Positions 44,288-52,670 of a DNA stretch of 60,607 nucleotides are shown one piece after another. Below the pieces are notes generated by a model. The model did no database searches. It saw only the letters and a list, made by a program, of their open reading frames with translations, and was not told where the DNA came from. The stretch covers positions 1 through 60,607 of the forward strand of contig NZ_ABOX02000045.1 of NCBI RefSeq assembly GCF_000172555.1. Reading direction: 5' to 3'. The stretch's first letter is position 1; each line of letters begins with the position of its first letter. This DNA is from Pedosphaera parvula Ellin514 (GTDB lineage: Bacteria; Verrucomicrobiota; Verrucomicrobiia; Limisphaerales; Pedosphaeraceae). Both the position numbers and the translations under genes were made by a program.

Positions 44288-45546
44288 GAGCTGTATGTTG
44301 GTACGGAAAAAAGGATGTGAGGGTTGAAGAGGTTGATGATCCAAGGATTTTAAACCCCGGCGACGCAATCATCAAAGTCACTTCCACCACCATTTGTGGC
44401 TCAGATCTGCATCTCTTCGATGGTTTCATCCCCAGCATGGAGGAAGGAGATATCCTGGGCCATGAATTCATGGGGGAAGTCGAGGAAGTCGGCCCCAACG
44501 TAAAAAATCTGAAGCCTGGTGACCGGGTCGTGGTGCCATTCTGCATCTCCTGCGGGCAGTGCCATCATTGCCAGCATCAGGAGTGGTCGTTGTGCGACAA
44601 CACCAACCCAAATGCAGCGCGGAATGCAAAGCTCAATGGGTTCTCGGGCGCCGGACTGTTTGGCTATTCCCATCTTTATGGCGGCTATGCGGGAGGACAG
44701 GCACAATATGCCCGGGTGCCATTCGCTGATGTCGGACCGATAAAAATTCCGAACGGCATGGAAGACGAACAGGTTCTTTTCCTTTCGGATATTTTTCCAA
44801 CCGGCTACATGGCGGCGGAAAATTGCAACATCGAAGGTGGGGACATTGTAGCGGTCTGGGGGTGTGGCCCGGTAGGCCAGTTCGCCATTCGCTCTGCCTA
44901 CCTGCTGGGAGCGGAGAAAGTGTACGCGATTGATGAGGTGCCTGAACGTATGAAACTTGCCGAGGAAGGCGGCGCGATCGCCATTTCAGACAAAGAGGAT
45001 GTTATCGAAATCTTGAAGGAACGGACGGGAGGCCGTGGTCCCGATGCCTGTATCGACGCCGTCGGAATGGAAGCTCATGGTTCAGCCTATGACGTCGTGA
45101 AGCAGGCAATAAAACTCGAAACCGACCGGCCCTATGTGTTGCGGCAGGCAATGCGGGCATGTCGCAAAGGTGGGACGCTATCAATTCCGGGTGTATACGC
45201 CGGATTCCTGGACAAGATTCCATTGGGTGCCGCATTCGCGAAAGGGTTGACTTTCAAGATGGGCCAGACGCATGTGCACAAATATCTCAGGCCGCTGTTG
45301 CAATTGATTCAGGACGGGAAAATTGATCCGCGATTTGTCATCACGCATCGCATAGCGCTGTCCGAGGCACCAGACGCTTATGAAATGTTTGCGAAGAAAG
45401 CGGATGGTTGCATCAAAATTGTTATGAAGCCGCACGAACAGCCTGCACCGGAGATCGAAAGATTGGAACGCGAACTGGCTACTGAATCGGCCGAAGACTT
45501 CGCCATGGCGGTACCTCGCAGCAAACGTTTGCGCGAGGAGAAGTAA
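44284..45546 (+). CDS. Zinc-dependent alcohol dehydrogenase (formaldehyde dehydrogenase-like)
   Basis: A 420-residue medium-chain dehydrogenase. The catalytic zinc ligands are in [12 protein letters not shown] and [12 protein letters not shown], and the structural zinc site in [18 protein letters not shown]. The NAD-binding fold has [11 protein letters not shown]. The sequence resembles the glutathione-independent formaldehyde-dehydrogenase-like group, but the substrate cannot be read. A charged C-terminal tail (about 395-420: [20 protein letters not shown]) extends beyond the usual end. It starts inside the stop codon of the SRPBCC gene. A second zinc dehydrogenase converges on it with 24 bases between. 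Confidence 0.88.
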   Translation: MRAVCWYGKKDVRVEEVDDPRILNPGDAIIKVTSTTICGSDLHLFDGFIPSMEEGDILGHEFMGEVEEVGPNVKNLKPGDRVVVPFCISCGQCHHCQHQEWSLCDNTNPNAARNAKLNGFSGAGLFGYSHLYGGYAGGQAQYARVPFADVGPIKIPNGMEDEQVLFLSDIFPTGYMAAENCNIEGGDIVAVWGCGPVGQFAIRSAYLLGAEKVYAIDEVPERMKLAEEGGAIAISDKEDVIEILKERTGGRGPDACIDAVGMEAHGSAYDVVKQAIKLETDRPYVLRQAMRACRKGGTLSIPGVYAGFLDKIPLGAAFAKGLTFKMGQTHVHKYLRPLLQLIQDGKIDPRFVITHRIALSEAPDAYEMFAKKADGCIKIVMKPHEQPAPEIERLERELATESAEDFAMAVPRSKRLREEK

Positions 45547-45570
45547 TAAAGTTTGGGAGCGACGGGAATT

Positions 45571-46599
45571 TTAGGGAGTGATCACTACACGAACCTGGTC
45601 GCCGAACTGTTCGAGACGGTCCAGGGAGTGATTGATGCCATCCGCATCGAGCGGTACGGTTTGAGTGATGACTTCCTTTAAGTTCAATTTGCCGACGCGA
45701 GCCCAGTCAAGCAACTGCGGGATTTCTGAAGCCAGGTGATCGGATACGCCAATGATTTCAGCTTCCTTGTTGAGAACCTCGTGATATGGAGAAACAGCGA
45801 AGGATTGCTGCGTGATGCCAACCAGCATCGCGCGTCCTTTGATGGCAAGTGATTGAAGCGCCTGCTTCATGGTCAAAGGCAGACCGATCAATTCGAGAGC
45901 GACATCAACGCCACGGCCATTTGTGAGCCGCTTAATTTCAGCAACGGGATCTGTCGTCGACGCATCAATGGGAATTGCTCCCAGGCGTTTGGCGAAGTCC
46001 AACTTGGAGAATTTGATATCGACCGCATAAACTTGTGAAGCGCCAAAGGCTTGTGCGAGCTGTACTGCGGAGATGCCCAGCCCTCCAACGCCAAAAATCG
46101 CCACGGATTCCCCTGCCCTGATGCGCGCTTTGTTTAGCGCATGTAAGGAAGTTGCGGAAGAACACATCATGACCGCTCCTTGCTCAAAGGGAATTTCGTC
46201 AGGCAGCTTGAAAACGCTACGAGCGGGAATGGCCATATACTCAGCATAGCCGCCATCGCGATATTTCCCGATCATCTGGCCAGTGGTGCAAAACTGTTCA
46301 CTCCCTTGGCTGCAGTATTCACAATCGCCGCAGGTGGCCAGATAATGCACGCAAACGCGGTCGCCTGCTTGGAACCGCTTCACATTCAAACCGACGTTTT
46401 CGATGACGCCAGCCACCTCGTGGCCCAAGGTCAATGGCAAAGGATCGACACGGGAATTGCCCGCACGGTAATGCGCATCGGAATGACAGATGCCGGCGGC
46501 CTTTACTTTGATGAGAACATCGGAAGGCCCGATTTGCGGAATGGGAATCTCCTGCATTTCGAGTGGCTGACCCGGCTTGATAAGGCGAACCGCTTTCAT
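45571..46599 (-). CDS. Zinc-dependent alcohol dehydrogenase
   Basis: A 342-residue medium-chain dehydrogenase, distinct from the convergent one. The catalytic zinc region is GICHSDAHYRAGN with GHEVAGVIENVG, the structural zinc site is CGDCEYCSQGSEQFC, and the cofactor loop is FGVGGLGISAVQLA. The region EQGAVMMCSSATSLHAL is common in this group. The product oxidises an alcohol with NAD(P); which alcohol is not evident. It is separate from folB, which starts 23 bases downstream on the opposite side of a small gap. No regulator is adjacent. Confidence 0.88.
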   Translation of the reverse strand: MKAVRLIKPGQPLEMQEIPIPQIGPSDVLIKVKAAGICHSDAHYRAGNSRVDPLPLTLGHEVAGVIENVGLNVKRFQAGDRVCVHYLATCGDCEYCSQGSEQFCTTGQMIGKYRDGGYAEYMAIPARSVFKLPDEIPFEQGAVMMCSSATSLHALNKARIRAGESVAIFGVGGLGISAVQLAQAFGASQVYAVDIKFSKLDFAKRLGAIPIDASTTDPVAEIKRLTNGRGVDVALELIGLPLTMKQALQSLAIKGRAMLVGITQQSFAVSPYHEVLNKEAEIIGVSDHLASEIPQLLDWARVGKLNLKEVITQTVPLDADGINHSLDRLEQFGDQVRVVITP

Positions 46600-46622
46600 T
46601 TTGTCAAAAGCTCAAAGTGAAG

Positions 46623-46970
46623 TTATCGCTTCTGCGTCCAGGTCACTGAGACATATTGCGCCTGCGGGATGACGAACTTCTTCACTTCGACCGTGATGGC
46701 TTGGGGTTGATATTCGTTGAGAATCATGTCAGCCAGGTTGGCCGAAAGCTTTTCAATCAGTTTCCAACTGCGGCCCTCGCCATATTTCAGCAAAGTTTGG
46801 GCGACAGCGTAATAATCGATGGTTTTCTGGATTCGATCGCTCACGGCGGCAGAGGTGAAGTCGAAGGTCATATCGATCGTGAGCAACAGCCGTTGCGGCC
46901 TGGCACGTTCCTCGTCCGGCACACCGACGCAATAAAACACTTCCAAGTCTTTGATCGTAATCTTTGACAT
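46623..46970 (-). CDS. folB: Dihydroneopterin aldolase FolB
   Basis: FolB cleaves 7,8-dihydroneopterin to 6-hydroxymethyl-7,8-dihydropterin and glycolaldehyde in folate synthesis. This 115-residue protein has the family signatures: DLEVFYCVGVPDEERARPQ at the N-terminus with the active-site Glu, and ITVEVKKFVIPQA near the end with the catalytic Lys. The ATG starts 2 bases after the stop of the HAD-Nudix gene upstream on the same strand, so the two are very probably one operon. This pairing is discussed in the findings. Confidence 0.93.
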   Translation of the reverse strand: MSKITIKDLEVFYCVGVPDEERARPQRLLLTIDMTFDFTSAAVSDRIQKTIDYYAVAQTLLKYGEGRSWKLIEKLSANLADMILNEYQPQAITVEVKKFVIPQAQYVSVTWTQKR

Positions 46971-46972
46971 AC

Positions 46973-48052
46973 TTAATTTACCGGCTTCAGTTCTGATTTC
47001 GCGACGGCTTCAAGCAGAATGCGCGTGGGCTGATTGATGCTCATTTTCAACGCATTCGCCACGGAAAGCCACTTAAACTCCCGCGCTTCGTCGTTGAGCT
47101 TCACTTCTCTGTTTCCCACGGCGAGCGCCGTGTAATTAAGCAAAACGAAATGCGCATCGCGATAAAATTCCTTCGAATGAATGCAATCCTGCACCAGCAC
47201 AAACTTGATGTCGGTAATGTCGAGATTGGTTTCTTCCATGATCTCTCGACGTAACGCAGTGAATGAGTCCTCACCCCATTTTATTTTTCCGCCGGGAATG
47301 CCCCAGAGGTTGGACCATTTATGAGTGCGGACCATCAATACATCCCCAACATCGTTGAAGATAAGAGCACCGACCGTAACTACCGGCATCTTCTCCGTCT
47401 CCTGATCTGCACCGGGGCGAAGTTCCATCCCATTTGATTCCAAAATATTTTGCAGTTCACCAAGATGCTCAACGATGAGATCAGGATGGCTGGCGCGGAG
47501 TTGTTGCAAACCGTTATAGCCCGTTAACACCGCGCAGGAATGAATGCCGCCGTGTTTCGCCGTATCGATGTCATGTTGCATGTCGCCGATGAACAAAGTT
47601 TCATCGGGGTTCACCTGGTTTTCTTCCAGGACGGAATGAATCTTTTCCCGTTTATCAATGATGCCGACATAGGGGCGATCCAGAAATTCGGCGAAGCCGG
47701 TGGTGCCAGCTTGCACGGCGAAATGATCTGAGTGGACAGTGCTCAGGAGAAAGGTGCGAACGCCTTTTTGGCGGCAATACTTTAGAAATGCACGTGCATG
47801 GGGCAGTTCGACAACGGAATCCTGCACCTGCTTGAAGCGCCCATGAAACCAGACCTCCAATTGAGGCATCGAGACGTGCGGCACATAACGTTCGTAAAAC
47901 TTGGTGAAAGGCAGGCAGAACTCCGCGCGGAACGTTTCCAGGCTCATCTCTTCGCGCTCGGCCTGGATCAGGACGTGATTGGTCGCCTTCCAAACGGCTG
48001 GAAGATCATCCACCAACGTGCCCGACCAATCAAAAATGATGTTTCGAATCAC
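46973..48052 (-). CDS. HAD phosphatase - Nudix hydrolase fusion
   Basis: A 359-residue two-domain protein with a GTG start. The N-terminal HAD domain (about 1-205) has motif I DWSGTLVDD (D8; S10 in place of the usual second Asp), motif II LLSTVHSD, motif III lysines in IIDKREKI and motif IV FIGDMQHDID (D157, D161). The C-terminal Nudix domain (about 222-359) carries the box GKIKWGE...REIMEETN (255-276), complete except for Asn instead of the last Gly. A Nudix enzyme removes pyrophosphate from nucleotide-like substrates, and a HAD enzyme removes phosphate. It is upstream of folB by 2 bases. Alternative: an unrelated house-cleaning enzyme next to folB by chance. Confidence 0.87.
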   Translation of the reverse strand: MIRNIIFDWSGTLVDDLPAVWKATNHVLIQAEREEMSLETFRAEFCLPFTKFYERYVPHVSMPQLEVWFHGRFKQVQDSVVELPHARAFLKYCRQKGVRTFLLSTVHSDHFAVQAGTTGFAEFLDRPYVGIIDKREKIHSVLEENQVNPDETLFIGDMQHDIDTAKHGGIHSCAVLTGYNGLQQLRASHPDLIVEHLGELQNILESNGMELRPGADQETEKMPVVTVGALIFNDVGDVLMVRTHKWSNLWGIPGGKIKWGEDSFTALRREIMEETNLDITDIKFVLVQDCIHSKEFYRDAHFVLLNYTALAVGNREVKLNDEAREFKWLSVANALKMSINQPTRILLEAVAKSELKPVN

Positions 48053-48124
48053 GCAAGAAGTGTAACTGTGATTTGATTTGAGGCAACCTTTGGCTCACAG
48101 CCATCAGAAAGGAAATTCAAAGTG

Positions 48125-48472
48125 TTACACTATTTTCCGATGATTTCCAGACCGATACCGCAAAGGCATCGTTCCTCGCGCAATCCGTATGCGGACAAAG
48201 AAATACCAGATAATGGCCAGGGGAAAAAACAGTACACAGGTTACAAACAGACCTACCGGCCCATATGAAAGCCATGTGTCATAACGGCGAAGATCGATAT
48301 GCGTCGAATCAAAAGCCGCAATGCCTGCCGTACTGATTGCCAGAGCTCCGTAATACAGCGTGTTAAAAAAATCGCCTCCCAGAAAAGCTGCGCTGACATA
48401 GAGAATACCAATAAGGCAAATGGCAAACCATGCTTTGGCGGAAAGTTTAAATTTCTGGTTCTTCTTTTCCAT
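48125..48472 (-). CDS. Small membrane protein of unknown function
   Basis: A 115-residue protein with about four predicted membrane-spanning or hydrophobic stretches: AWFAICLIGILYVSAAFLGG, FNTLYYGALAISTAGIAAF, GPVGLFVTCVLFFPLAIIW. A charged N-terminus (MEKKNQKFKLS) and a basic C-terminus (RIRIARG, RYRSGNHRK) suggest that both ends face the cytoplasm. The ATG at 48472 is used, since the extension to 48517 overlaps the neighbouring gene's end. It follows the NTF2-like gene. No family was recognised. Confidence 0.6.
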   Translation of the reverse strand: MEKKNQKFKLSAKAWFAICLIGILYVSAAFLGGDFFNTLYYGALAISTAGIAAFDSTHIDLRRYDTWLSYGPVGLFVTCVLFFPLAIIWYFFVRIRIARGTMPLRYRSGNHRKIV

Positions 48473-48516
48473 TACGCACTTGAAACTAAGTCGAGCAAAG
48501 AAAGTTGTCCAGCACA

Positions 48517-48924
48517 TCAGCTCAGAGGCGATACTGGCTCGGCGGCCAGAAGATTCGCATCACGGAAAAGGATCCAGTTGCCGTCGGGATTTTTCCGCAT
48601 AATAGAGAGAACGAAGCCGGATCGCTGCACGGGTGAACCTTCCTGCCTTGGAGTCATGGTGACGGAAAGATGATTCCAGCAGTAAGCCATTTCACCGGAG
48701 ATTTGTATCTCCTGAATTTGCGAGGTCGCACTGATTTGAAAATGTTGGAGAGCGGTTTGAAAATTTGCGGCGAAGGCGTCCCGGCCACGCATGGGTGGAC
48801 GGCCGGGAATGAGAAAGACAACATCCTCGGCCATGAGTTTAAGCAATTGCGGAAGGTCTCCTGCTGCGCTGGCGCGGAGCCAGGTGGCAATCAGATCGCG
48901 AATTTTTTGTTCGTCTGCATGCAT
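48517..48924 (-). CDS. NTF2-like / SnoaL-type protein
   Basis: A 135-residue NTF2-like fold protein. The family pattern is visible: EQKIRDLIATWLRASAAGDLPQLLKLMAEDVVFLIPGRPPMRGRDAF, and the end WILFRDANLLA. Its closest look is to the SgcJ/EcaC-type group of unknown activity. The ATG at 48924 is chosen as it begins just before the domain; a longer frame to 48954 would overlap the upstream gene by 17 bases. Another NTF2-like protein lies two genes upstream (49342), so these may be paralogues, although their sequences differ considerably. A short gap separates the gene from the small membrane protein downstream. Confidence 0.75.
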   Translation of the reverse strand: MHADEQKIRDLIATWLRASAAGDLPQLLKLMAEDVVFLIPGRPPMRGRDAFAANFQTALQHFQISATSQIQEIQISGEMAYCWNHLSVTMTPRQEGSPVQRSGFVLSIMRKNPDGNWILFRDANLLAAEPVSPLS

Positions 48925-48937
48925 AAGTTGAACGGGT

Positions 48938-49318
48938 TTATTTTGAGCCCTCATCCTCGGATTCGTCCGTTGGCAATTCCGGATCTGGAATTCCAGCGCT
49001 CAAGCACATGCATGAAAGTGAGGACCGCAACGTCTCCACCTGCGTCTGGGTAAGCGCTCGTACAAATCCGCTTAAAAAATAAAACACGACCACTTGAAAA
49101 AGTGAACCGAGACCGACTAAAAAGCAAACGATGGTGGAATAACCATGAAAGATGAGCCATAAAATAATCCCCAGCGCTGCACAGAACACAACTCCAGTCT
49201 GTATTCTCAAAACCGAATCCAAGGTTTCTCCAGCCACGGCCAGCTTTGCGCGTGCTGCCTGTGCATCATTTATGCGGCGGGTATATTGAGACTGAACGTC
49301 TAGAGGCTGGTTGGGCAT
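48938..49318 (-). CDS. Small membrane protein of unknown function
   Basis: A 126-residue protein with two hydrophobic segments (TGVVFCAALGIILWLIFHGYS and TIVCFLVGLGSLFQVVVFYFLSGFV). The N-terminal third is amphipathic (YTRRINDAQAARAKLAVAGE) and the tail is acidic (PELPTDESEDEGSK). The ATG at 49318 is preferred over one at 49351: it has AGAGGA about 10 bases upstream, and the alternative overlaps the preceding gene's stop by 10 bases with no ribosome-binding site. It lies between two NTF2-like genes with very short spacers, so the group is probably one operon. No family was recognised. Confidence 0.65.
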   Translation of the reverse strand: MPNQPLDVQSQYTRRINDAQAARAKLAVAGETLDSVLRIQTGVVFCAALGIILWLIFHGYSTIVCFLVGLGSLFQVVVFYFLSGFVRALTQTQVETLRSSLSCMCLSAGIPDPELPTDESEDEGSK

Positions 49319-49341
49319 ATCGTGGAGTTCCTCTAATGATT

Positions 49342-49770
49342 TCAGTCCCATGAAAGTGGCAGACCGATTTGGCGTGCCTGCGCTGCCGAATCTCTGGCGC
49401 CCCAGCGTTGCTGGATTTTGCCGTCGCGAACGATAAACCGTTCCATTGCGCCCAATTCATAGGATTTGCCGGTCGGTTGATTTCCGCGAAATGGACCTAC
49501 AAATTTTCCACGCTCGAGGTAACGCACCGCAACGTATTCACCCTCGGCGATCATTGATTCCACGGTCAGGACTATCCCAAAAGCTGACCGCAGGTCCTTC
49601 CAAATAGGGATGACGGTAGCCAGACCGCCTTTTCCCAGATCGCCTTTTCCCAGAACGCCTTGAATCACGGCGTCAGGAGCGAATATTCTTTGCAGGGCGT
49701 CGTAATCGCCCGCGTTGAAAGCCTCGGCATAGTTCGCAACAACCTGTTTGTTTACTTCTGATAGATCCAT
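49342..49770 (-). CDS. SnoaL-like (NTF2-fold) protein
   Basis: A 142-residue NTF2-fold protein of SnoaL-like type: VNKQVVANYAEAFNAGDYDALQRIFAPDAVIQGVLG, with the later ERFIVRDGKIQQRWGARDSAA. The ATG at 49770 starts at the family N-terminus; the open frame to 49941 does not look like protein. SnoaL-like proteins act as small-molecule cyclases, isomerases or binding proteins, and nothing here identifies a ligand. It leads a tight minus-strand group of two NTF2-fold proteins and two membrane proteins. Confidence 0.8.
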   Translation of the reverse strand: MDLSEVNKQVVANYAEAFNAGDYDALQRIFAPDAVIQGVLGKGDLGKGGLATVIPIWKDLRSAFGIVLTVESMIAEGEYVAVRYLERGKFVGPFRGNQPTGKSYELGAMERFIVRDGKIQQRWGARDSAAQARQIGLPLSWD

Positions 49771-50025
49771 AATTAGCTGTTCCAACAAGACTGCTAATAA
49801 TGTTGATAATGCACCTTGCTGAGAGGCCAAAAAATAAGACGGGTGAGGCGAGTTGTCGAGCCAATCGTGACTCAGGCAAGAACCTTGAACAACTTGTACA
49901 AGAAAACCCGAAACAGCCGCGTCCTTTTCGAGCAGACGCAACTGTCTCGGGTAAACCTAATTTCAATGGACTCTCTCCCGACGGGCCGCATGAAAATTCA
50001 GCCCGACTGGAAAGGATTTCAGGTG

Positions 50026-51693
50026 CTAATTGAAACTGCCGCCGATGCTGGTCCAGGAGGCCCATGTGGTGCTGTTGGCTGAGGTCTCGGCATTGCGCAA
50101 CATATCGCTTCCCGAGCCAACCAAATAGGCTTCGAGGCGGCCATCCTGGTTTATTCCCAAGGCGGGACGAACATTTTTAGCGAAAGTGCCACCGATGCTC
50201 ACCCAGCCCGCCCAGGTGCTGGTGCCGGTTTGGTGATTGTGGAAGACGCCGCCCGTGCTGCCCACGATGATTACTTCCAACGAACCGTTCTGATTGGCTC
50301 GGGCAACAGGTTGGGTATCAGCTTCGCCGGTGCCACCGAGACTCGTCCAACTGGACCAACTGCCATTAGCAGCGGTTTGGTAGGCATGGTAGAGCGCGCC
50401 ACCACTGCCAATAACAAAGGCTTCCAGTCGACCATCGGAATTGCGGGCCATGGACATGCGGGCGTTCTGGGCAAAAGTGCCGCCCAAGCTGGCACTGGAG
50501 CTGGAGAAACTGCCATTGACCGCAGTTTGATAAAACGTATTCACATGGCCCGTCTTGTCGATCAGGAGCACTTCCTGGCGACCATCGAGGTCATTGCCGT
50601 TGGCGATATCACAATCTTCCGACCACGTGCCGCTCAGACCCGTCCAACTGCTCCAACTGCCGCCCGGGGTGGTCTGGTGCATCTCGTAGAGAGTGCTATC
50701 CGTGCCGACCACAAAGACGGCCAGAGTGCCATCGGCGTTGACGCCGCCGCCCACCTTGACTTGCTGAGTCAATGAGCTGCTGAAGGTGGAGAAGGCACTC
50801 CAACTGGTGCTGCTGCCAGCAGTTTGTTCGGAGGCGTGACTCAACTGGCCACTGCTATTGATGGCGAAGACTTCAAGCCTGCCGTCATTATTCCGCAATA
50901 CCTTGGGCTGGCAGTTTTGTGCGTAGCTGCCGCCCAAACTGACGAAACCCGACCAGGTTCCGTTGATTGTGGTTTGGTAGCTATGTGTCAGTGCGCCAGA
51001 TTTGTTGACGACAAAAATTTCCTGGCGACCATCCGAGTTGATCCCAAGAGCTGGATTCACATGCGAGTTGGTGGTGCTGCTGACCAGATCCATGAAATGG
51101 GTCCAATCCCAGTAAATGCCGGGATCCGTGTGGGAGTTGCACGTGGTATCAATCGAGGGATAGTTGGCAGCCATCCAGGTTTTCCAACTGGCATTCTGCC
51201 ATTCGCCGTGTGCAATAATATGGTTGCGATCAATGGGGATTCCATAAGCACTGGCCATATGACGCTGCAGTCCGGCGGAGGCTTGATACATCGCCTCGCT
51301 ATACCAGGCAGGATTGTTGGCGAAACCTTCGTGCTCGGTGCCCGCCATCCAGGTATTCCAACAGCCGACGTGCCAGGCATAATTGGCTTCACGAACCATT
51401 TGGGTGATCTCACCGGCAGGCGAGTCTGATGAGTTGTCTTTTATTCCGTTGACGCAATAATTGATACTCACTTTTTCCGGGCCGCCACCGCCCTGGATGT
51501 ATGAAATGGTGGAAAGATAATAACCTTCCATGTCATGAATGACTAAAAACTGGTGGCCGTGGCCCGAGGTGTACCAGTGACCGGCATATGCCTGATGCCA
51601 AATGGCGGGGCCATAATCAGGCTGTGCCAGTGCTGCAGTGGCCGTGGTCAAGGCTCCAATCCCAAGCATCAATTTCAAAGATGAGGTTTTCAT
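50026..51693 (-). CDS. Secreted N-acetylmuramoyl-L-alanine amidase with seven-bladed propeller (copy 1)
   Basis: A 555-residue secreted enzyme. After a signal peptide (KLMLGIGALTTATAALA) comes an Amidase_2 domain (about 35-215) with zinc-ligand and active-site motifs FLVIHDMEGYY, TEHEGFANN and HTDPGIYWDW. The remaining 325 residues form seven repeats of about 49 residues, each with the pattern DGR-E-F-V---G---H--QT...SW--W-SLGG, as in the tachylectin/PLL-type beta-propeller lectins. The domains together suggest a peptidoglycan or muropeptide amidase tethered to sugars. The start at 51693 fits the signal peptide; the upstream extension is not protein-like. Its paralogue is at 54099-55760. A conserved element lies 95 bases upstream. 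Confidence 0.88.
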   Translation of the reverse strand: MKTSSLKLMLGIGALTTATAALAQPDYGPAIWHQAYAGHWYTSGHGHQFLVIHDMEGYYLSTISYIQGGGGPEKVSINYCVNGIKDNSSDSPAGEITQMVREANYAWHVGCWNTWMAGTEHEGFANNPAWYSEAMYQASAGLQRHMASAYGIPIDRNHIIAHGEWQNASWKTWMAANYPSIDTTCNSHTDPGIYWDWTHFMDLVSSTTNSHVNPALGINSDGRQEIFVVNKSGALTHSYQTTINGTWSGFVSLGGSYAQNCQPKVLRNNDGRLEVFAINSSGQLSHASEQTAGSSTSWSAFSTFSSSLTQQVKVGGGVNADGTLAVFVVGTDSTLYEMHQTTPGGSWSSWTGLSGTWSEDCDIANGNDLDGRQEVLLIDKTGHVNTFYQTAVNGSFSSSSASLGGTFAQNARMSMARNSDGRLEAFVIGSGGALYHAYQTAANGSWSSWTSLGGTGEADTQPVARANQNGSLEVIIVGSTGGVFHNHQTGTSTWAGWVSIGGTFAKNVRPALGINQDGRLEAYLVGSGSDMLRNAETSANSTTWASWTSIGGSFN

Positions 51694-51758
51694 TTTGTTA
51701 GTTTTATAGGGCGTTCGATTGAGCAAAAAATACGGCTGTTTTGCGGGAGTAATCTGTT

Positions 51759-51805
51759 CCGTAATCTTACGGAGGGAGGAATCCACCTTCAATTACATGA
51801 ACATG
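51759..51805 (-). promoter_or_regulatory. Putative operator/promoter of amidase copy 1
   Basis: Two elements are shared with the region upstream of copy 2. The first, at 51788-51805, reads CATGTTCATGTAATTGAA on the minus strand and is 18/18 identical there. The second is a palindrome CCGTAA-GA-TTACGG at 51759-51772. TTGAAG inside the first, followed after 17 bases by TAAGAT, could act as -35 and -10 boxes. It lies 66-112 bases before the start codon at 51693. Confidence 0.4.
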
Positions 51806-51923
51806 TCATGTGCACTCTGGAGTTCAACGCGACTGGAACGGTAGCTCATAATCAACAACCGGGCAGGTCCAGATGTTCTGGGTTATTTGAAAAGTAGTGG
51901 CGGGGATATTTCCTAGGAGAGCG

Positions 51924-52637
51924 CTATCTGACCGTGACGATTTCCGGGCGGGTGCTTTCTACGATGGCGAGAAGTTCCTTCTGCTCCGTATTGGGAATCT
52001 GCAACTTGTCGAGCGAGGCCTTAATGTCCCCGACTGCTGCATCGAATTCGGGGTTGGAGATATTCATGCCAGCATGGACCGATTTCATGCCTTTGCCTTC
52101 ATATTTCGACGGTCCTCCGGACGCGAGCGAGATGAATTGAACGAGATGTTTCTTGAGCATGGTAATGTTCTCCGACGTGGCCTGCCAAGTGACAGCCTGA
52201 TCGCGATGAAACGAAAATCCCCCGCGTTTGACATCGTTACGCACAAAGTTCACACGGGGATCCTGCAGTATGCGAGGCGTCGCATCCTCCACGATGGCGG
52301 TGATTCCTTTCTCGCCACCGAGGCGGTCAAAGAGGGCCAGCTTTCCCTCTGCTTGCGCGGCCTTGTTGGTGGTGGCACCAGTCGAAGCATCTTCTTTCTT
52401 CTCCGCCTTTTTGACTTTCTTTTCCCCAGCGCCTTCACCGGAACCGGTGATCTGTTCATCTCTGGCCATTCGTTGGCTGGCGCGCTGATCTGCCTCACGA
52501 CTGCCGGAGGTGAAGAAGGAGGTGTTCTGTTTCTCAGGGGTGCTATGACAACCAAACATCGTGGCAAGGGCGGCGAGAATCATTCCCAATGATGAGCACC
52601 GTCCCCAAATCGTAATTGGATACAACGTATTTTTCAT
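51924..52637 (-). CDS. Lipoprotein truncated haemoglobin (group 1)
   Basis: A 237-residue exported globin. The N-terminus is a likely lipoprotein signal (MILAALATMFGC, Cys30). A long charged Lys/Glu-rich linker (about 35-95) follows, and then a truncated-haemoglobin domain: LFDRLGGEKGITAIVED, then SGGPSKYEGKGMKSVHAGMNIS with the proximal haem ligand H188. At the position where most group 1 proteins have Phe-Tyr (B9-B10) it has Ala-Thr (119-120), and an insert of about 20 residues (GGFSFHRDQAVTWQATSENI) lies before the E helix. Haem binding is likely; oxygen or NO chemistry may differ. It lies between the two amidase genes, with the DUF748 gene. Confidence 0.75.
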   Translation of the reverse strand: MKNTLYPITIWGRCSSLGMILAALATMFGCHSTPEKQNTSFFTSGSREADQRASQRMARDEQITGSGEGAGEKKVKKAEKKEDASTGATTNKAAQAEGKLALFDRLGGEKGITAIVEDATPRILQDPRVNFVRNDVKRGGFSFHRDQAVTWQATSENITMLKKHLVQFISLASGGPSKYEGKGMKSVHAGMNISNPEFDAAVGDIKASLDKLQIPNTEQKELLAIVESTRPEIVTVR

Positions 52638-52670
52638 AAAGTAGTTAGTTTAAGGTTGGCACTGTAATGG

